From Nitrospirota bacterium (lineage in GTDB: Bacteria; Nitrospirota; Thermodesulfovibrionia; Thermodesulfovibrionales; JdFR-86), in contig DAOUWH010000032.1 in the NCBI GenBank assembly GCA_030667205.1, positions 1 through 10,448 of the forward strand: a stretch of 10,448 nt of DNA, given 5' to 3'. This document shows positions 1-6,520 of this stretch, one piece after another. The number at the start of each line of letters is the position of its first letter. The stretch's first letter is position 1. Position numbers and translations under genes: made by a program. The notes under the pieces were generated by a model. That model was not told the origin of the DNA. It saw only the letters and a program-made list of their open reading frames with translations, and did no database searches.

Positions 1-153
1 CTCATCGACAGGGCCTATGGGATATCGCCGGACTTGAAGCTGCTTATCGTAAGCGGCTCCGTAGCGGAAATTAAGTGGGAACACTATCTGCAAAAACCAT
101 TCAGGATCAGCGACCTGCGAGACAAGGTCCGTGAACTCCTGGGCGGGCCCTGA
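1..153 (+). CDS. Response-regulator receiver domain, C-terminal end (partial)
   Basis: The reading frame is open from the first base and stops at TGA 151-153, giving the last 50 residues of a protein whose start lies outside the window. Hydrophobic strand LLIVSGS resembles beta-4 of CheY-like receiver domains with its conserved Ser/Thr, and the following KPF matches the conserved Lys-Pro after beta-5. The final amphipathic stretch (ISDLRDKVRELL) fits helix 5. The protein ends just after this helix, so it is either a single-domain regulator or one with the receiver at its C-terminus. The phospho-acceptor Asp would be upstream and cannot be seen. A GC-rich hairpin (141-159) spans the stop codon but has no T-run after it. 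Its partner kinase and output are unknown. Confidence 0.72.
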   Translation, partial: LIDRAYGISPDLKLLIVSGSVAEIKWEHYLQKPFRISDLRDKVRELLGGP

Positions 154-264
154 CCGCCCGAACGCCGCCATCTCCCTATCCATGCAAGGAATAATAACCT
201 CCATTTTTGTTAGAATTGCGGATACGGCCTTAAAGGCCTTGAAAGATTTGGTTCTTTTAGTATC

Positions 265-1176
265 ATGAACAGCAGACTGAAGAAATATCTCCTATTCGCG
301 CTTAAGCTCCTTGTATCGGGCACGCTCCTTTACTTCGTGCTCTCTCGCGCCGGGGTCGGAAACGTGGTCGGGCTGCTGAAGAACATCCCCCCGGCTTCGT
401 TCATCGCCTCGGTAGTGCTCTATCTTATGGCGCTCTTTCTTTGCACCGTCAGGTGGAAACTCCTGCTCCCGGAGAAGTTCGGCCTGAGGAAGCTTTTCCC
501 GCTCTATCTTATCGGGTCTTTCTTCAACACCTTTATGCCGGGCCTCGTCGGCGGCGACGCAGTGAAAATCTATTACCTTTACAAGAAAACCGGAAAGGGA
601 GCGCAGGCCCTCAGCTCGGTCTTTATGGACCGCTACATAGGGTTTACGGCCTTGATGACCATCGGTCTTGTTGCCTACCCCTTCGGGCTTAAGTATTTCA
701 GGGGCCAGTGGATCGAGTGGCTGCTGCCGCTTGTGATACTCGTATTCGTGCTTGCAAGCCTTACAGTGTTCGGGCTCAGACTCGGCCAGAGAATTTCGGT
801 AATAGGCAAACTGCACGACTATTTCCATACCTACAGAAAAAAACGCGGCACAATGGCAACGGCACTGGCGCTTTCATTCACGCTCCAGCTTCTGGTCATG
901 CTCGGGCTATATATCCTCGCGCTCGGCCTCGATATCGAGATACCCTTTACCGCGCTTCTGATCTTCATCCCGATAATAACCGCCGTGGCGACCATACCGG
1001 TGTCGCTCTCCGGCATCGGCCTGAGAGAGGCGGCCGCGGTGCTCCTCCTGGGCACAATGGACGTAAGCCCCGAATCCGCAACCGCGCTTTCGTTTGCCTG
1101 GTTCCTGATGGCGGCAACAGGCGGGATGGCCGGACTTTACGAATACCTGAGAGTCAAGAAAAGTGAGCCTGAATAA
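265..1176 (+). CDS. YbhN/AglD-type integral membrane protein (lysylphosphatidylglycerol synthase TM-like family)
   Basis: A 303-residue, very hydrophobic protein with about seven to eight membrane segments, the usual size for this family (UPF0104, the flippase-like domain also found at the N-terminus of MprF). Family hallmarks are visible: NTFMPGLVGGDAVK at residues 88-101, SVFMDRYIG at 118-126, and IPVSLSGIGLREA at 244-256. Members are linked to lipid or polyprenyl-glycan handling in the cytoplasmic membrane, but most, this one included, have no defined substrate. The start at 265 is chosen because the typical basic N-terminus followed by the first helix begins there. No Shine-Dalgarno sequence lies at the normal distance and no convincing promoter was found in 154-264. 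The gene overlaps the next by 14 bases, so the two are probably translated together. Family assignment is firm, function is not. Confidence 0.85.
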   Translation: MNSRLKKYLLFALKLLVSGTLLYFVLSRAGVGNVVGLLKNIPPASFIASVVLYLMALFLCTVRWKLLLPEKFGLRKLFPLYLIGSFFNTFMPGLVGGDAVKIYYLYKKTGKGAQALSSVFMDRYIGFTALMTIGLVAYPFGLKYFRGQWIEWLLPLVILVFVLASLTVFGLRLGQRISVIGKLHDYFHTYRKKRGTMATALALSFTLQLLVMLGLYILALGLDIEIPFTALLIFIPIITAVATIPVSLSGIGLREAAAVLLLGTMDVSPESATALSFAWFLMAATGGMAGLYEYLRVKKSEPE

Positions 1177-2593
1177 GGTCCTCGCAGTACTGATCACCAT
1201 CACGTGGCTTGCCGCAATGGCCACGCTCGTAACAAGGCACTACGGCCCATACGACACGCCTGCCCCCGGCGAGGCCCCCGGCGAGTGGCTCTTTGAGGAG
1301 CGGTGGTCGGGGATATACCATGGCGGAAACAAGATAGGCTACGCCGTATCCAAACTCGAAAAGCGGGAAGCGGGTTTTACAGCCACCGAGACATCGTTCA
1401 TGAAGGTGATGGCCATGGGCGTGGAAAAAGACATAAAGACCGCCATGGAGGCGCTCCTTGACGAGGCATTCAGGCTTGAGTCCTTCGTCTTTACGCTCGA
1501 CTCTGACGTAAGCATGAGGGCGGAGGGCACCCTGAAAAACAAGGAAATGCTCATCACCCTCGACATGGGCGGCATTAAGACCGAAAAGAAGCTCTACCTG
1601 CCGGAGGCCCCATACATGAGCCTGTCGCTTACTCCCCTTCTGAAAAACCCGCAGCCGGGTGCGAAGCTCAGGTTCCCGATAGTCGAACCCTCCTCGCTTA
1701 CCGGGGACGCGATGGAGCTTGAAGTGCTTGGCGAGGAGACCATAACAGTGATGGGCCTGAAACAGAACGCCTACCGGTTACGCGCTTCCTTCAAGGGCGC
1801 GGAGTTCACGCTGTGGGTCAGGGAGACCGGCGAAGTCCTGAAGCAGGAGGCCATGGGCCTGACGTTCATAAAAGAGGCCCAGGAAGACGCCACTGAAATC
1901 GGCAGCGCCTCGATAGACCTCATCGCCGACCTGGCCGTGCCCGCCGACATCGAGCTTCCCCCCTCTGGAGTAAAATACCTCAAGGTCAGGCTCGGCGGCA
2001 TCGACACCGGAGGGCTTGAGCTCCACGGCGGGGTCCAGACCTTTGAAAGCGAGAATATTGTCGAAATACGGGTCACAGACCCCATTAGACGGTCAGGGGG
2101 GAAAGCTCTCGATGCACCGGGAAAATATCTTACCGAGACCTTTTTAGTTCAGTCCGCCGACCCCTCGATAATATCGCTTTCAAGAGAGATTACAAAGGGC
2201 GAAAAGGACGCGCTCGGAAGGGCGAAACTTATCCTTGACTGGGTCTATGAAAACATCGAGAAGGTCCCCACCATGACCATACCCTCGGCCCTCGAAGTCC
2301 TGAAGAGCAGGCGCGGCGGCTGTAACGAGCACACCACGCTTTACACCGCGCTTGCGCGCGCCGCAGGCGTCCCAACAAGGATTGCCGTGGGCGTCGTACA
2401 CAAGGACGGCTACTTCTACTACCACGCCTGGCCGGAGGTCTTCGTGGGCGAATGGCTTCCCATCGACCCAACCCTCGGGCAGTTTCCGGCGGACGCCACC
2501 CACATACGCCTGCTTACTGGCGGACTTGAGAAACAGCTTCGGCTTGCCTCGGTGATAGGAAAGTTAAAAATCACTGGGATAGAGTATAAATAA
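1163..2593 (+). CDS. Membrane-anchored transglutaminase-like domain protein
   Basis: A 476-residue protein that starts at GTG 1163, inside the end of the preceding gene. Residues about 5-24 form one hydrophobic segment (signal anchor or uncleaved signal), so the body should lie outside the cytoplasmic membrane. Residues about 40-330 are beta-rich and unassigned. The C-terminal part is a transglutaminase-like core: GGCNEH with Cys387, YYHAWPEV with His421 and LPIDPT with Asp435 form the expected Cys-His-Asp triad. Such cores act as proteases, peptide cyclases or cross-linkers, and bacterial membrane-bound examples are mostly uncharacterised. The intact triad suggests an active enzyme. A role with the neighbouring YbhN-like protein in envelope polymer or lipid modification is inferred from the overlap only. 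No second transmembrane helix is evident. Confidence 0.83.
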   Translation: MSLNKVLAVLITITWLAAMATLVTRHYGPYDTPAPGEAPGEWLFEERWSGIYHGGNKIGYAVSKLEKREAGFTATETSFMKVMAMGVEKDIKTAMEALLDEAFRLESFVFTLDSDVSMRAEGTLKNKEMLITLDMGGIKTEKKLYLPEAPYMSLSLTPLLKNPQPGAKLRFPIVEPSSLTGDAMELEVLGEETITVMGLKQNAYRLRASFKGAEFTLWVRETGEVLKQEAMGLTFIKEAQEDATEIGSASIDLIADLAVPADIELPPSGVKYLKVRLGGIDTGGLELHGGVQTFESENIVEIRVTDPIRRSGGKALDAPGKYLTETFLVQSADPSIISLSREITKGEKDALGRAKLILDWVYENIEKVPTMTIPSALEVLKSRRGGCNEHTTLYTALARAAGVPTRIAVGVVHKDGYFYYHAWPEVFVGEWLPIDPTLGQFPADATHIRLLTGGLEKQLRLASVIGKLKITGIEYK

Positions 2594-2653
2594 AAAAATT
2601 TCCTTTAACAAAAAACTCTTTTCTCTGGCCCATTGAAAATCTCAGCGGAGTGA

Positions 2654-2671
2654 GGGCCACTGGCCCATTTT
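2654..2671 (+). terminator. Possible terminator after the transglutaminase gene
   Basis: GGGCC (2654-2658) and GGCCC (2662-2666) form a 5-bp stem with a three-base loop, followed by ATTTTAT. It lies 60 bases past the stop at 2593. The stem is short and the T-run only four. An upstream copy of CTGGCCCATT (2625-2634) can also pair with GGGCCA (2654-2659), giving an alternative, longer-range stem. It is plausible but weak. Confidence 0.4.
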
Positions 2672-2696
2672 ATGACAGCGTAACCAATTCGAGTGT

Positions 2697-2713
2697 AAAA
2701 GGGGGCTGGCCCC
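2697..2713 (-). terminator. Short terminator overlapping the cysM stop codon
   Basis: Read on the - strand, the TAG stop of cysM runs straight into GGGG-CCAG-CCCC followed by CTTTTA. The 4-bp all-GC stem plus four T residues makes a compact intrinsic terminator that shares a base with the stop codon. It is weak by length but well placed, facing the convergent transglutaminase gene. Confidence 0.4.
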
Positions 2714-3621
2714 TATGGCGGGCACTTGCCGCAGACGGAAGTGAAAAGCGCGGTGGAGAGGTACCTGTCTCCCCTGTCCGGCAGGATTACAACTAACATG
2801 CCCCCGGAGAGCTCGGATGACCTCCTCAGCGCTATGTGCATGGCGGCGCCGCTTGACATGCCCACAAAGAGGCCCTCTTTTACGGCGAGCGTCCTTGTGG
2901 TGTCGAAGGCCTCCTCGTCGTTTACGATATAGCGCTCGTCGAGTTCTTCGGGTTTAAAGATGCCCGGCACTATGGCCTCTTTCATGTTCTTGAGGCCCTG
3001 TACCCTGTGGCCGAGGATGGGCTCCACACCTATGATCTTTATATCGGGGTTGTGCTCCTTGAGCCTCCTGCCCGCGCCCATCAGGGTGCCAGAGGTGCCC
3101 ATGCCCGCCACAAAGTGCGTGATGGCGCCCCCGGTCTGCTCGATTATCTCCGGCCCCGTGGTCTCGTAATGGGCCATGACGTTGGCCTCGTTTTCGAACT
3201 GGTTCGGCATGAAGTACCTGTCGGGGTCTTCATCGTGTATCTTGTGGACGAGCCTTATTGCGCCGTCGGTGGCCTCCTCCGATGGGCTCAGGATCAGCTC
3301 GGCCCCGAAGGCCTCAAGCACCCTCCTGCGCTCCACGCTCACGCACGCCGGCATCGTGAGCTTTACCCTGTAGCCCTTGGCAGCGCAGACCATCGCGAGC
3401 CCTATGCCTGTGTTGCCGCTTGTGGCCTCAAGCACTATTTTGTCGCGCGTGAGCCTGCCGTCTCGCTCCGCGGCCTCTATCATATAGAGCGCGATGCGGT
3501 CCTTTACGGAGCCTCCGGGGTTGTTGCCCTCGAGCTTCGCAAAGAGTTTTACCGCCGGGTTGGGGTTGATGGCATCTATCCGGACAACCGGGGTGTTTCC
3601 TATGCAGTCAAGTACGCCCAT
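2713..3621 (-). CDS. cysM: Cysteine synthase, CysM-like PLP enzyme
   Basis: A 302-residue fold-type II PLP enzyme that makes L-cysteine from an activated serine and a sulfur donor in the cytoplasm. Visible motifs are NPGGSVKDR with the Schiff-base Lys40, the substrate loop SGNTG (68-72), the phosphate-binding loop GMGTSGT (173-179) and GMSSGA (254-259). The stretch from EP (200-201) through GLKNMKEAIVP (209-219) resembles, from memory, Mycobacterium tuberculosis CysM, which uses O-phosphoserine and the thiocarboxylate carrier CysO, more than E. coli CysK. Where that enzyme has its phosphate-reading Arg (ALRNM) this one has Lys211. The tail ends in CGKCPP, a CxxC motif at residues 297-300. The gene is divergent from mnmA and has no strong Shine-Dalgarno (AAGG lies only 2 bases from ATG). 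The cysM/cysK choice is moderate confidence; cysteine synthase itself is firm. Confidence 0.9.
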   Translation of the reverse strand: MGVLDCIGNTPVVRIDAINPNPAVKLFAKLEGNNPGGSVKDRIALYMIEAAERDGRLTRDKIVLEATSGNTGIGLAMVCAAKGYRVKLTMPACVSVERRRVLEAFGAELILSPSEEATDGAIRLVHKIHDEDPDRYFMPNQFENEANVMAHYETTGPEIIEQTGGAITHFVAGMGTSGTLMGAGRRLKEHNPDIKIIGVEPILGHRVQGLKNMKEAIVPGIFKPEELDERYIVNDEEAFDTTRTLAVKEGLFVGMSSGAAMHIALRRSSELSGGMLVVILPDRGDRYLSTALFTSVCGKCPP

Positions 3622-3636
3622 GGCCTTGCAGTGATT

Positions 3637-3667
3637 ATTATAGCCGTTTTCATGCCCTATTTGGCAA
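3637..3667 (-). promoter_or_regulatory. Predicted cysM promoter
   Basis: On the - strand, TTGCCA (3667-3662) is followed after 19 bases by TATAAT (3642-3637). The -10 hexamer ends 15 bases before the cysM ATG, so the predicted transcript starts about 8-9 bases ahead of the start codon. Spacing is slightly long. An imperfect hairpin (3674-3695, 7 bp with one bulge) lies just upstream, in the divergent region shared with mnmA, and could be an operator; this is speculation. Confidence 0.5.
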
Positions 3668-3720
3668 TCCGCTCCTGCCCTTCTTCAGGGTCAGGTGAAA
3701 AGGCCCTGTCTTCTCTACAT

Positions 3721-3729
3721 TGTTATAAT
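3721..3729 (+). promoter_or_regulatory. Extended -10 promoter directly at the mnmA start
   Basis: TGTTATAAT is a perfect extended -10 element (TGn plus TATAAT). Six bases separate it from the mnmA ATG at 3736, so transcription would begin on or next to the A of the start codon. No -35 match was found at 17 bases (AGGCCC), which an extended -10 can tolerate. Confidence 0.55.
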
Positions 3730-3735
3730 TAAGGC

Positions 3736-4788
3736 ATGAAGGTTCTGGTCGGTATGAGCGGGGGCGTGGACTCCTCGATGACGGCGTATCTCCTTAAGGA
3801 GGCCGGCTACGAGGTCGAGGGGCTGAGCCTCGTACTGTTTGAGACAAGAGGCAAAAAAACTCCCACCGCATGTTGTACGCTTGAGGCACTTGGGGATGCC
3901 GCAAAGACCGCAAGGCACATCGGCATCCCCCACAGCACGCTTGATGCAAGGGACGCTTTCATCGAAAAGGTGATTACTCCCTTCGTGGACGCTTACACCA
4001 GAGGGGTTACTCCTAATCCATGCGTCCTGTGTAACCGCTACATCAAATTCCCCTTCCTCCTGAGCGAGGCAAAAAAGCGCGGCGCGGAATTCATCGCCAC
4101 GGGCCACTACGCAAGGGTAGACCGCAACGGTAGCGCAATTCTCCTTAAAAAGGGCATCGACCCGAAGAAGGACCAGTCCTATGTGCTTTACGTGCTCGAC
4201 AAGGATGTCTTAAACGTTCTCCTCCTTCCCCTTGGGGACTACACCAAGGACGAGATAAGGGCAAGGGCGCGCGAGATGGAGCTTCCCGCGGCCTACAGGG
4301 CCGAGAGCCAGGAGATATGCTTTGTCGAGGACAGGGACTACCCCGGGTTCATAAGCACCATCACCGAGGCCAAAGACGCGCCCGGCCCGATTATAGGTGC
4401 GGCAGGCCGCACGGTAGGCACACACAAGGGCATCCACCACTACACCATTGGGCAGAGGAAAGGGCTCGGCATATCATCCCCGGAACCTCTTTATGTGACA
4501 AATATAGACGTCGAGAAAAACACCCTCCATGTCGGCCCTAAGGAAGCTGCCATGAAAAGGGAGTTTACGGTGGGCGATATAAACTGGCTTCTTAAGCGGA
4601 ATGAGGATTTTACAGCAGACGTTAAAGTGCGCTCTATGATGCAGGCACGGCCCGCCCTCGTAAGGCCTGCCGGGGGCAAGGTCACTGTAATATACGATAT
4701 GCCCCAGTGGGCGCCCGCGCCGGGGCAGGCCGCTGTTTTCTACGAAGGCGACACCGTTATCGGCGGGGGGGTCATAGACCCCCTTTAA
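3736..4788 (+). CDS. mnmA: tRNA-specific 2-thiouridylase MnmA
   Basis: A 350-residue enzyme, normal length, that adds sulfur to C2 of wobble uridine 34 in tRNAs for Lys, Glu and Gln, using ATP and a persulfide relay. Motifs in order: the ATP-pyrophosphatase loop SGGVDSS (8-14), a CC pair (46-47) found in many bacterial members, NPCVLCN (94-100) with the catalytic Cys96, GHY (123-125), DQSYVLY (146-152) and SQEICFV (191-197) with the second catalytic Cys195. The start is fixed: an in-frame TAA lies at 3730-3732, and the P-loop begins at residue 8, so no later start would work. There is no room for a normal Shine-Dalgarno, because AAGG ends one base before ATG, so a leaderless mRNA is likely. 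It is divergent from cysM, which makes the cysteine that supplies the sulfur. Confidence 0.97.
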   Translation: MKVLVGMSGGVDSSMTAYLLKEAGYEVEGLSLVLFETRGKKTPTACCTLEALGDAAKTARHIGIPHSTLDARDAFIEKVITPFVDAYTRGVTPNPCVLCNRYIKFPFLLSEAKKRGAEFIATGHYARVDRNGSAILLKKGIDPKKDQSYVLYVLDKDVLNVLLLPLGDYTKDEIRARAREMELPAAYRAESQEICFVEDRDYPGFISTITEAKDAPGPIIGAAGRTVGTHKGIHHYTIGQRKGLGISSPEPLYVTNIDVEKNTLHVGPKEAAMKREFTVGDINWLLKRNEDFTADVKVRSMMQARPALVRPAGGKVTVIYDMPQWAPAPGQAAVFYEGDTVIGGGVIDPL

Positions 4789-4808
4789 AGGGGTCATAGA
4801 CCCTTCTT
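4765..4808 (+). terminator. Tandem hairpins at the mnmA stop codon
   Basis: Hairpin A pairs GGGGGTC (4767-4773) with GACCCCC (4777-4783) around loop ATA and runs into TTTAAA containing the mnmA TAA (4786-4788). Hairpin B pairs GGGTC (4791-4795) with GACCC (4799-4803) around the same loop, followed by TTCTT. The 14-base core GGGGTCATAGACCC is repeated exactly at 4768-4781 and 4790-4803. CCCCTTTAAAGGGG (4780-4793) links them as a perfect palindrome, so an A+B fold and a bridging fold exclude each other. T-runs are short, so termination may be partial. Confidence 0.5.
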
Positions 4809-4884
4809 AACCGGATTTTAAAGTCGTCGGATTATAGCGTTGCGGTTTTGTTAGCCAGTCCGCATATATGTTAACCTAATATCA

Positions 4885-5322
4885 ATGGCCGGAAAGATTA
4901 TCTCGATTAACGTAAGCGACAAAAAAGGCATGAGGAAGACCCCTGTGAAGGAGGTCTCGGTGCGCACCGGGCACGGCATAGAGGGCGACGCCCACGCCTC
5001 TGATAAATGGCACCGGCAGATAAGCCTGCTTGCCCTTGAGAGCATCAGGAAGATGCAGGACAAGGGGCTCGACGTAGGGCCGGGGGACTTTGCCGAAAAC
5101 ATAACCACCGAGGGCATCGACCTCATGGGACTGCCGGTGGGAACGAAGATGGCCATCGGGGATTCGGTAGAGGCAGAGGTCAGCCAGATCGGAAAGCTCT
5201 GCCACTCGCGCTGCGCCATTTATGAGCAGGCGGGTGACTGTGTGATGCCCCGCGAAGGCATCTTCGTCAAGGTCCTGCAGGGCGGCAATCTCAGGGTCGG
5301 AGACCCTGTAAGGGCATTATGA
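4885..5322 (+). CDS. MOSC domain protein
   Basis: A 145-residue stand-alone MOSC domain, the sulfur-carrier fold related to the C-terminus of molybdenum cofactor sulfurases and to YiiM/YuaD. Typical features are GHGIEGDAH (29-37), the segment QISLLALESI (45-54), GDFAENI (67-73), and the Cys-containing stretch Cys106, Cys110 and Cys119 around CHSRC and GDC. In related proteins a conserved Cys in this region is proposed to carry persulfide sulfur. The role inferred here is sulfur or molybdenum-cofactor maturation, supported by the four-base ATGA overlap with the mogA-like gene. The start at 4885 matches the usual N-terminus but has no Shine-Dalgarno sequence, and no firm promoter was seen in 4809-4884. 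It is either transcribed past the mnmA hairpins or from a weak local promoter. Confidence 0.9.
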   Translation: MAGKIISINVSDKKGMRKTPVKEVSVRTGHGIEGDAHASDKWHRQISLLALESIRKMQDKGLDVGPGDFAENITTEGIDLMGLPVGTKMAIGDSVEAEVSQIGKLCHSRCAIYEQAGDCVMPREGIFVKVLQGGNLRVGDPVRAL

Positions 5323-5801
5323 TTACCGCATGCGTATTGACGATGAGCGACAGGGCCGCGGAGGGCAAGCGCGAGGACGAAAGCGGCCCGGCAATCAGGG
5401 AGCTGCTCGGCAAGATAGCCGCACAGGTCAAACACTCCGAGGTCATACCCGACGATAAGGAGCTTATAAAGAAAAAACTCGTGGAATATTCCTCACAGGT
5501 CGACCTCATACTCACCACCGGCGGCACGGGGCTGTCGCCCCGCGACGTCACCCCCGAGGCCACGGCAGAGGTCGTAGACCGCCAGGTGCCGGGTATCGCC
5601 GAGGCCATGAGGGCCGAGAGCCTGAATAAGACCCCGAGGGCAATGCTCTCAAGGGCGATAGCGGGCGTAAGAGGCAAGGCCCTCATCATAAACCTTCCCG
5701 GAAGCCCGAAGGCTGCGGTGGAAAACCTTGAGGCCGTGCTTGAAGTCATCCCGCACGCGGTGGAGAAAATAAAAGGCTCAACCGAAGAGTGCGCGAGATG
5801 A
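5319..5801 (+). CDS. mogA: MogA/MoaB family molybdopterin-binding protein (probable molybdopterin adenylyltransferase)
   Basis: A 160-residue protein of normal length for the MogA/MoaB family, which adenylates molybdopterin before metal insertion. Motifs: LTMSDR (7-12) with DESGP (20-24), the nucleotide/pterin loop TTGGTG (66-71) followed by SPRD with Asp76, PGIAEAMR (91-98), and INLPGSPKA (124-132). The start codon overlaps the upstream MOSC stop as ATGA, with AAGGG (5310-5314) four bases before it as ribosome binding site. A 7-bp hairpin (5292-5308) sits just ahead of that site within the MOSC gene. MogA and MoaB are hard to separate from sequence, so the symbol is tentative. The pairing with a MOSC gene supports molybdenum-cofactor work. 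Confidence 0.9.
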   Translation: MITACVLTMSDRAAEGKREDESGPAIRELLGKIAAQVKHSEVIPDDKELIKKKLVEYSSQVDLILTTGGTGLSPRDVTPEATAEVVDRQVPGIAEAMRAESLNKTPRAMLSRAIAGVRGKALIINLPGSPKAAVENLEAVLEVIPHAVEKIKGSTEECAR

Positions 5802-6520
5802 CAGAGGCAACCTACCCGCTTGCCTTCCTTGCAGGCGTGATTTCTTTCCTTTCGCCGTGCGTGCTTCCGCTTGTGCCCTCTTATCTATCATTCATTACGG
5901 GGATGTCCTTCGAGGAGATGACAGAGGCGGCCGACACGAGGCGGGTCAGGCTGCTGACCATCACAAACTCCCTGGCCTTTGTACTCGGCTTCTCGGTGGT
6001 ATTTATCGCGATGGGGGCCTCCACGTCCTATGTCGGGCATATCTTTCGCCAGTACCAGGACGAGATAAGGGTCGCCGGGGGCGTGCTCGTAATCATATTC
6101 GGGCTTTTCATCGCGGGACTTTTCAAGCCCGGTTTTATGATGAAGGAAAAGAAGTTCCACCTCACTGGCCGCCCCTCGGGCTACCTGGGCGCCTTCGTGG
6201 TGGGGCTGGTCTTTGCCGCGGGCTGGACGCCCTGCATCGGCCCGATACTCGGTGGAATATTGCTCTATGCCACCTCGCAGGGCTCAACGGCCCTCGGGTT
6301 CAAGCTGCTCTCGGTGTATTCGCTGGGGCTTGCGTTGCCTTTTCTGCTTTCGGCCCTTGCCATCAACACCTTCCTTAGCTACACGAAGGTCTTAAACAGG
6401 TACATGAAGCCCATAATGCTCCTTAGCGGCCTGGTGCTGATTGCCTTCGGCGTGCTCCTTCTGATGGACAAGGTAACCGAGCTTGCCAGATACTTCCCGG
6501 ACATCGGGATCAATCTCTGA
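5798..6520 (+). CDS. ccdA: CcdA-type cytochrome c biogenesis/thiol-disulfide transport membrane protein
   Basis: A 240-residue protein with about six membrane segments, the short CcdA form equal to the central domain of DsbD and lacking an attached thioredoxin domain. It passes reducing equivalents from cytoplasmic thioredoxin across the membrane to extracytoplasmic thiol proteins such as those for cytochrome c assembly. The paired redox cysteines are in FLSPCVLPLVPS (Cys21) and GWTPCIGPILGG (Cys146). ATG 5798 is chosen over GTG 5789 because it overlaps the mogA stop as ATGA and has GAAGAG about 9 bases upstream. It is the last gene of the MOSC-mogA-ccdA unit. The stop codon touches the stop of the convergent superoxide reductase gene, with no terminator between them. 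No dedicated thioredoxin partner is in the window. Confidence 0.92.
   Translation: MTEATYPLAFLAGVISFLSPCVLPLVPSYLSFITGMSFEEMTEAADTRRVRLLTITNSLAFVLGFSVVFIAMGASTSYVGHIFRQYQDEIRVAGGVLVIIFGLFIAGLFKPGFMMKEKKFHLTGRPSGYLGAFVVGLVFAAGWTPCIGPILGGILLYATSQGSTALGFKLLSVYSLGLALPFLLSALAINTFLSYTKVLNRYMKPIMLLSGLVLIAFGVLLLMDKVTELARYFPDIGINL

Noticed and set aside
141..159. GC-rich hairpin over the stop of the response-regulator gene as a terminator
   Set aside because: The 6-bp stem is perfect but no T-run follows, so intrinsic termination is not supported.
292..828. 178-codon frame on the - strand opposite the YbhN-like gene
   Set aside because: Charged, domain-free translation typical of the antisense of a membrane-protein gene; the + strand frame carries the family motifs.
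3007..3732. Long open frame on the + strand, 241 codons, opposite cysM
   Set aside because: It is antisense to a clear cysteine synthase with all motifs intact, has no recognisable domain and runs into the mnmA promoter; a shadow of biased codon use.
2070..5306. GGGTC-NNN-GACCC palindromes at 2070-2082, 4769-4781, 4791-4803 and 5294-5306 as a dispersed regulatory repeat
   Set aside because: Three of the four encode Val-x-Asp-Pro in three different proteins, which alone produces GTC-NNN-GAC-CC; only the copy at 4791 is non-coding, and it is a local duplicate of its neighbour.
5292..5308. 7-bp hairpin before mogA as a regulatory or terminator element
   Set aside because: It is fully inside the MOSC coding region, lacks a T-run and does not cover the mogA ribosome binding site.
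5789..5797. GTG start three codons upstream for ccdA
   Set aside because: ATG 5798 gives the ATGA overlap and better spacing from GAAGAG; the GTG lies inside that site's spacing window.
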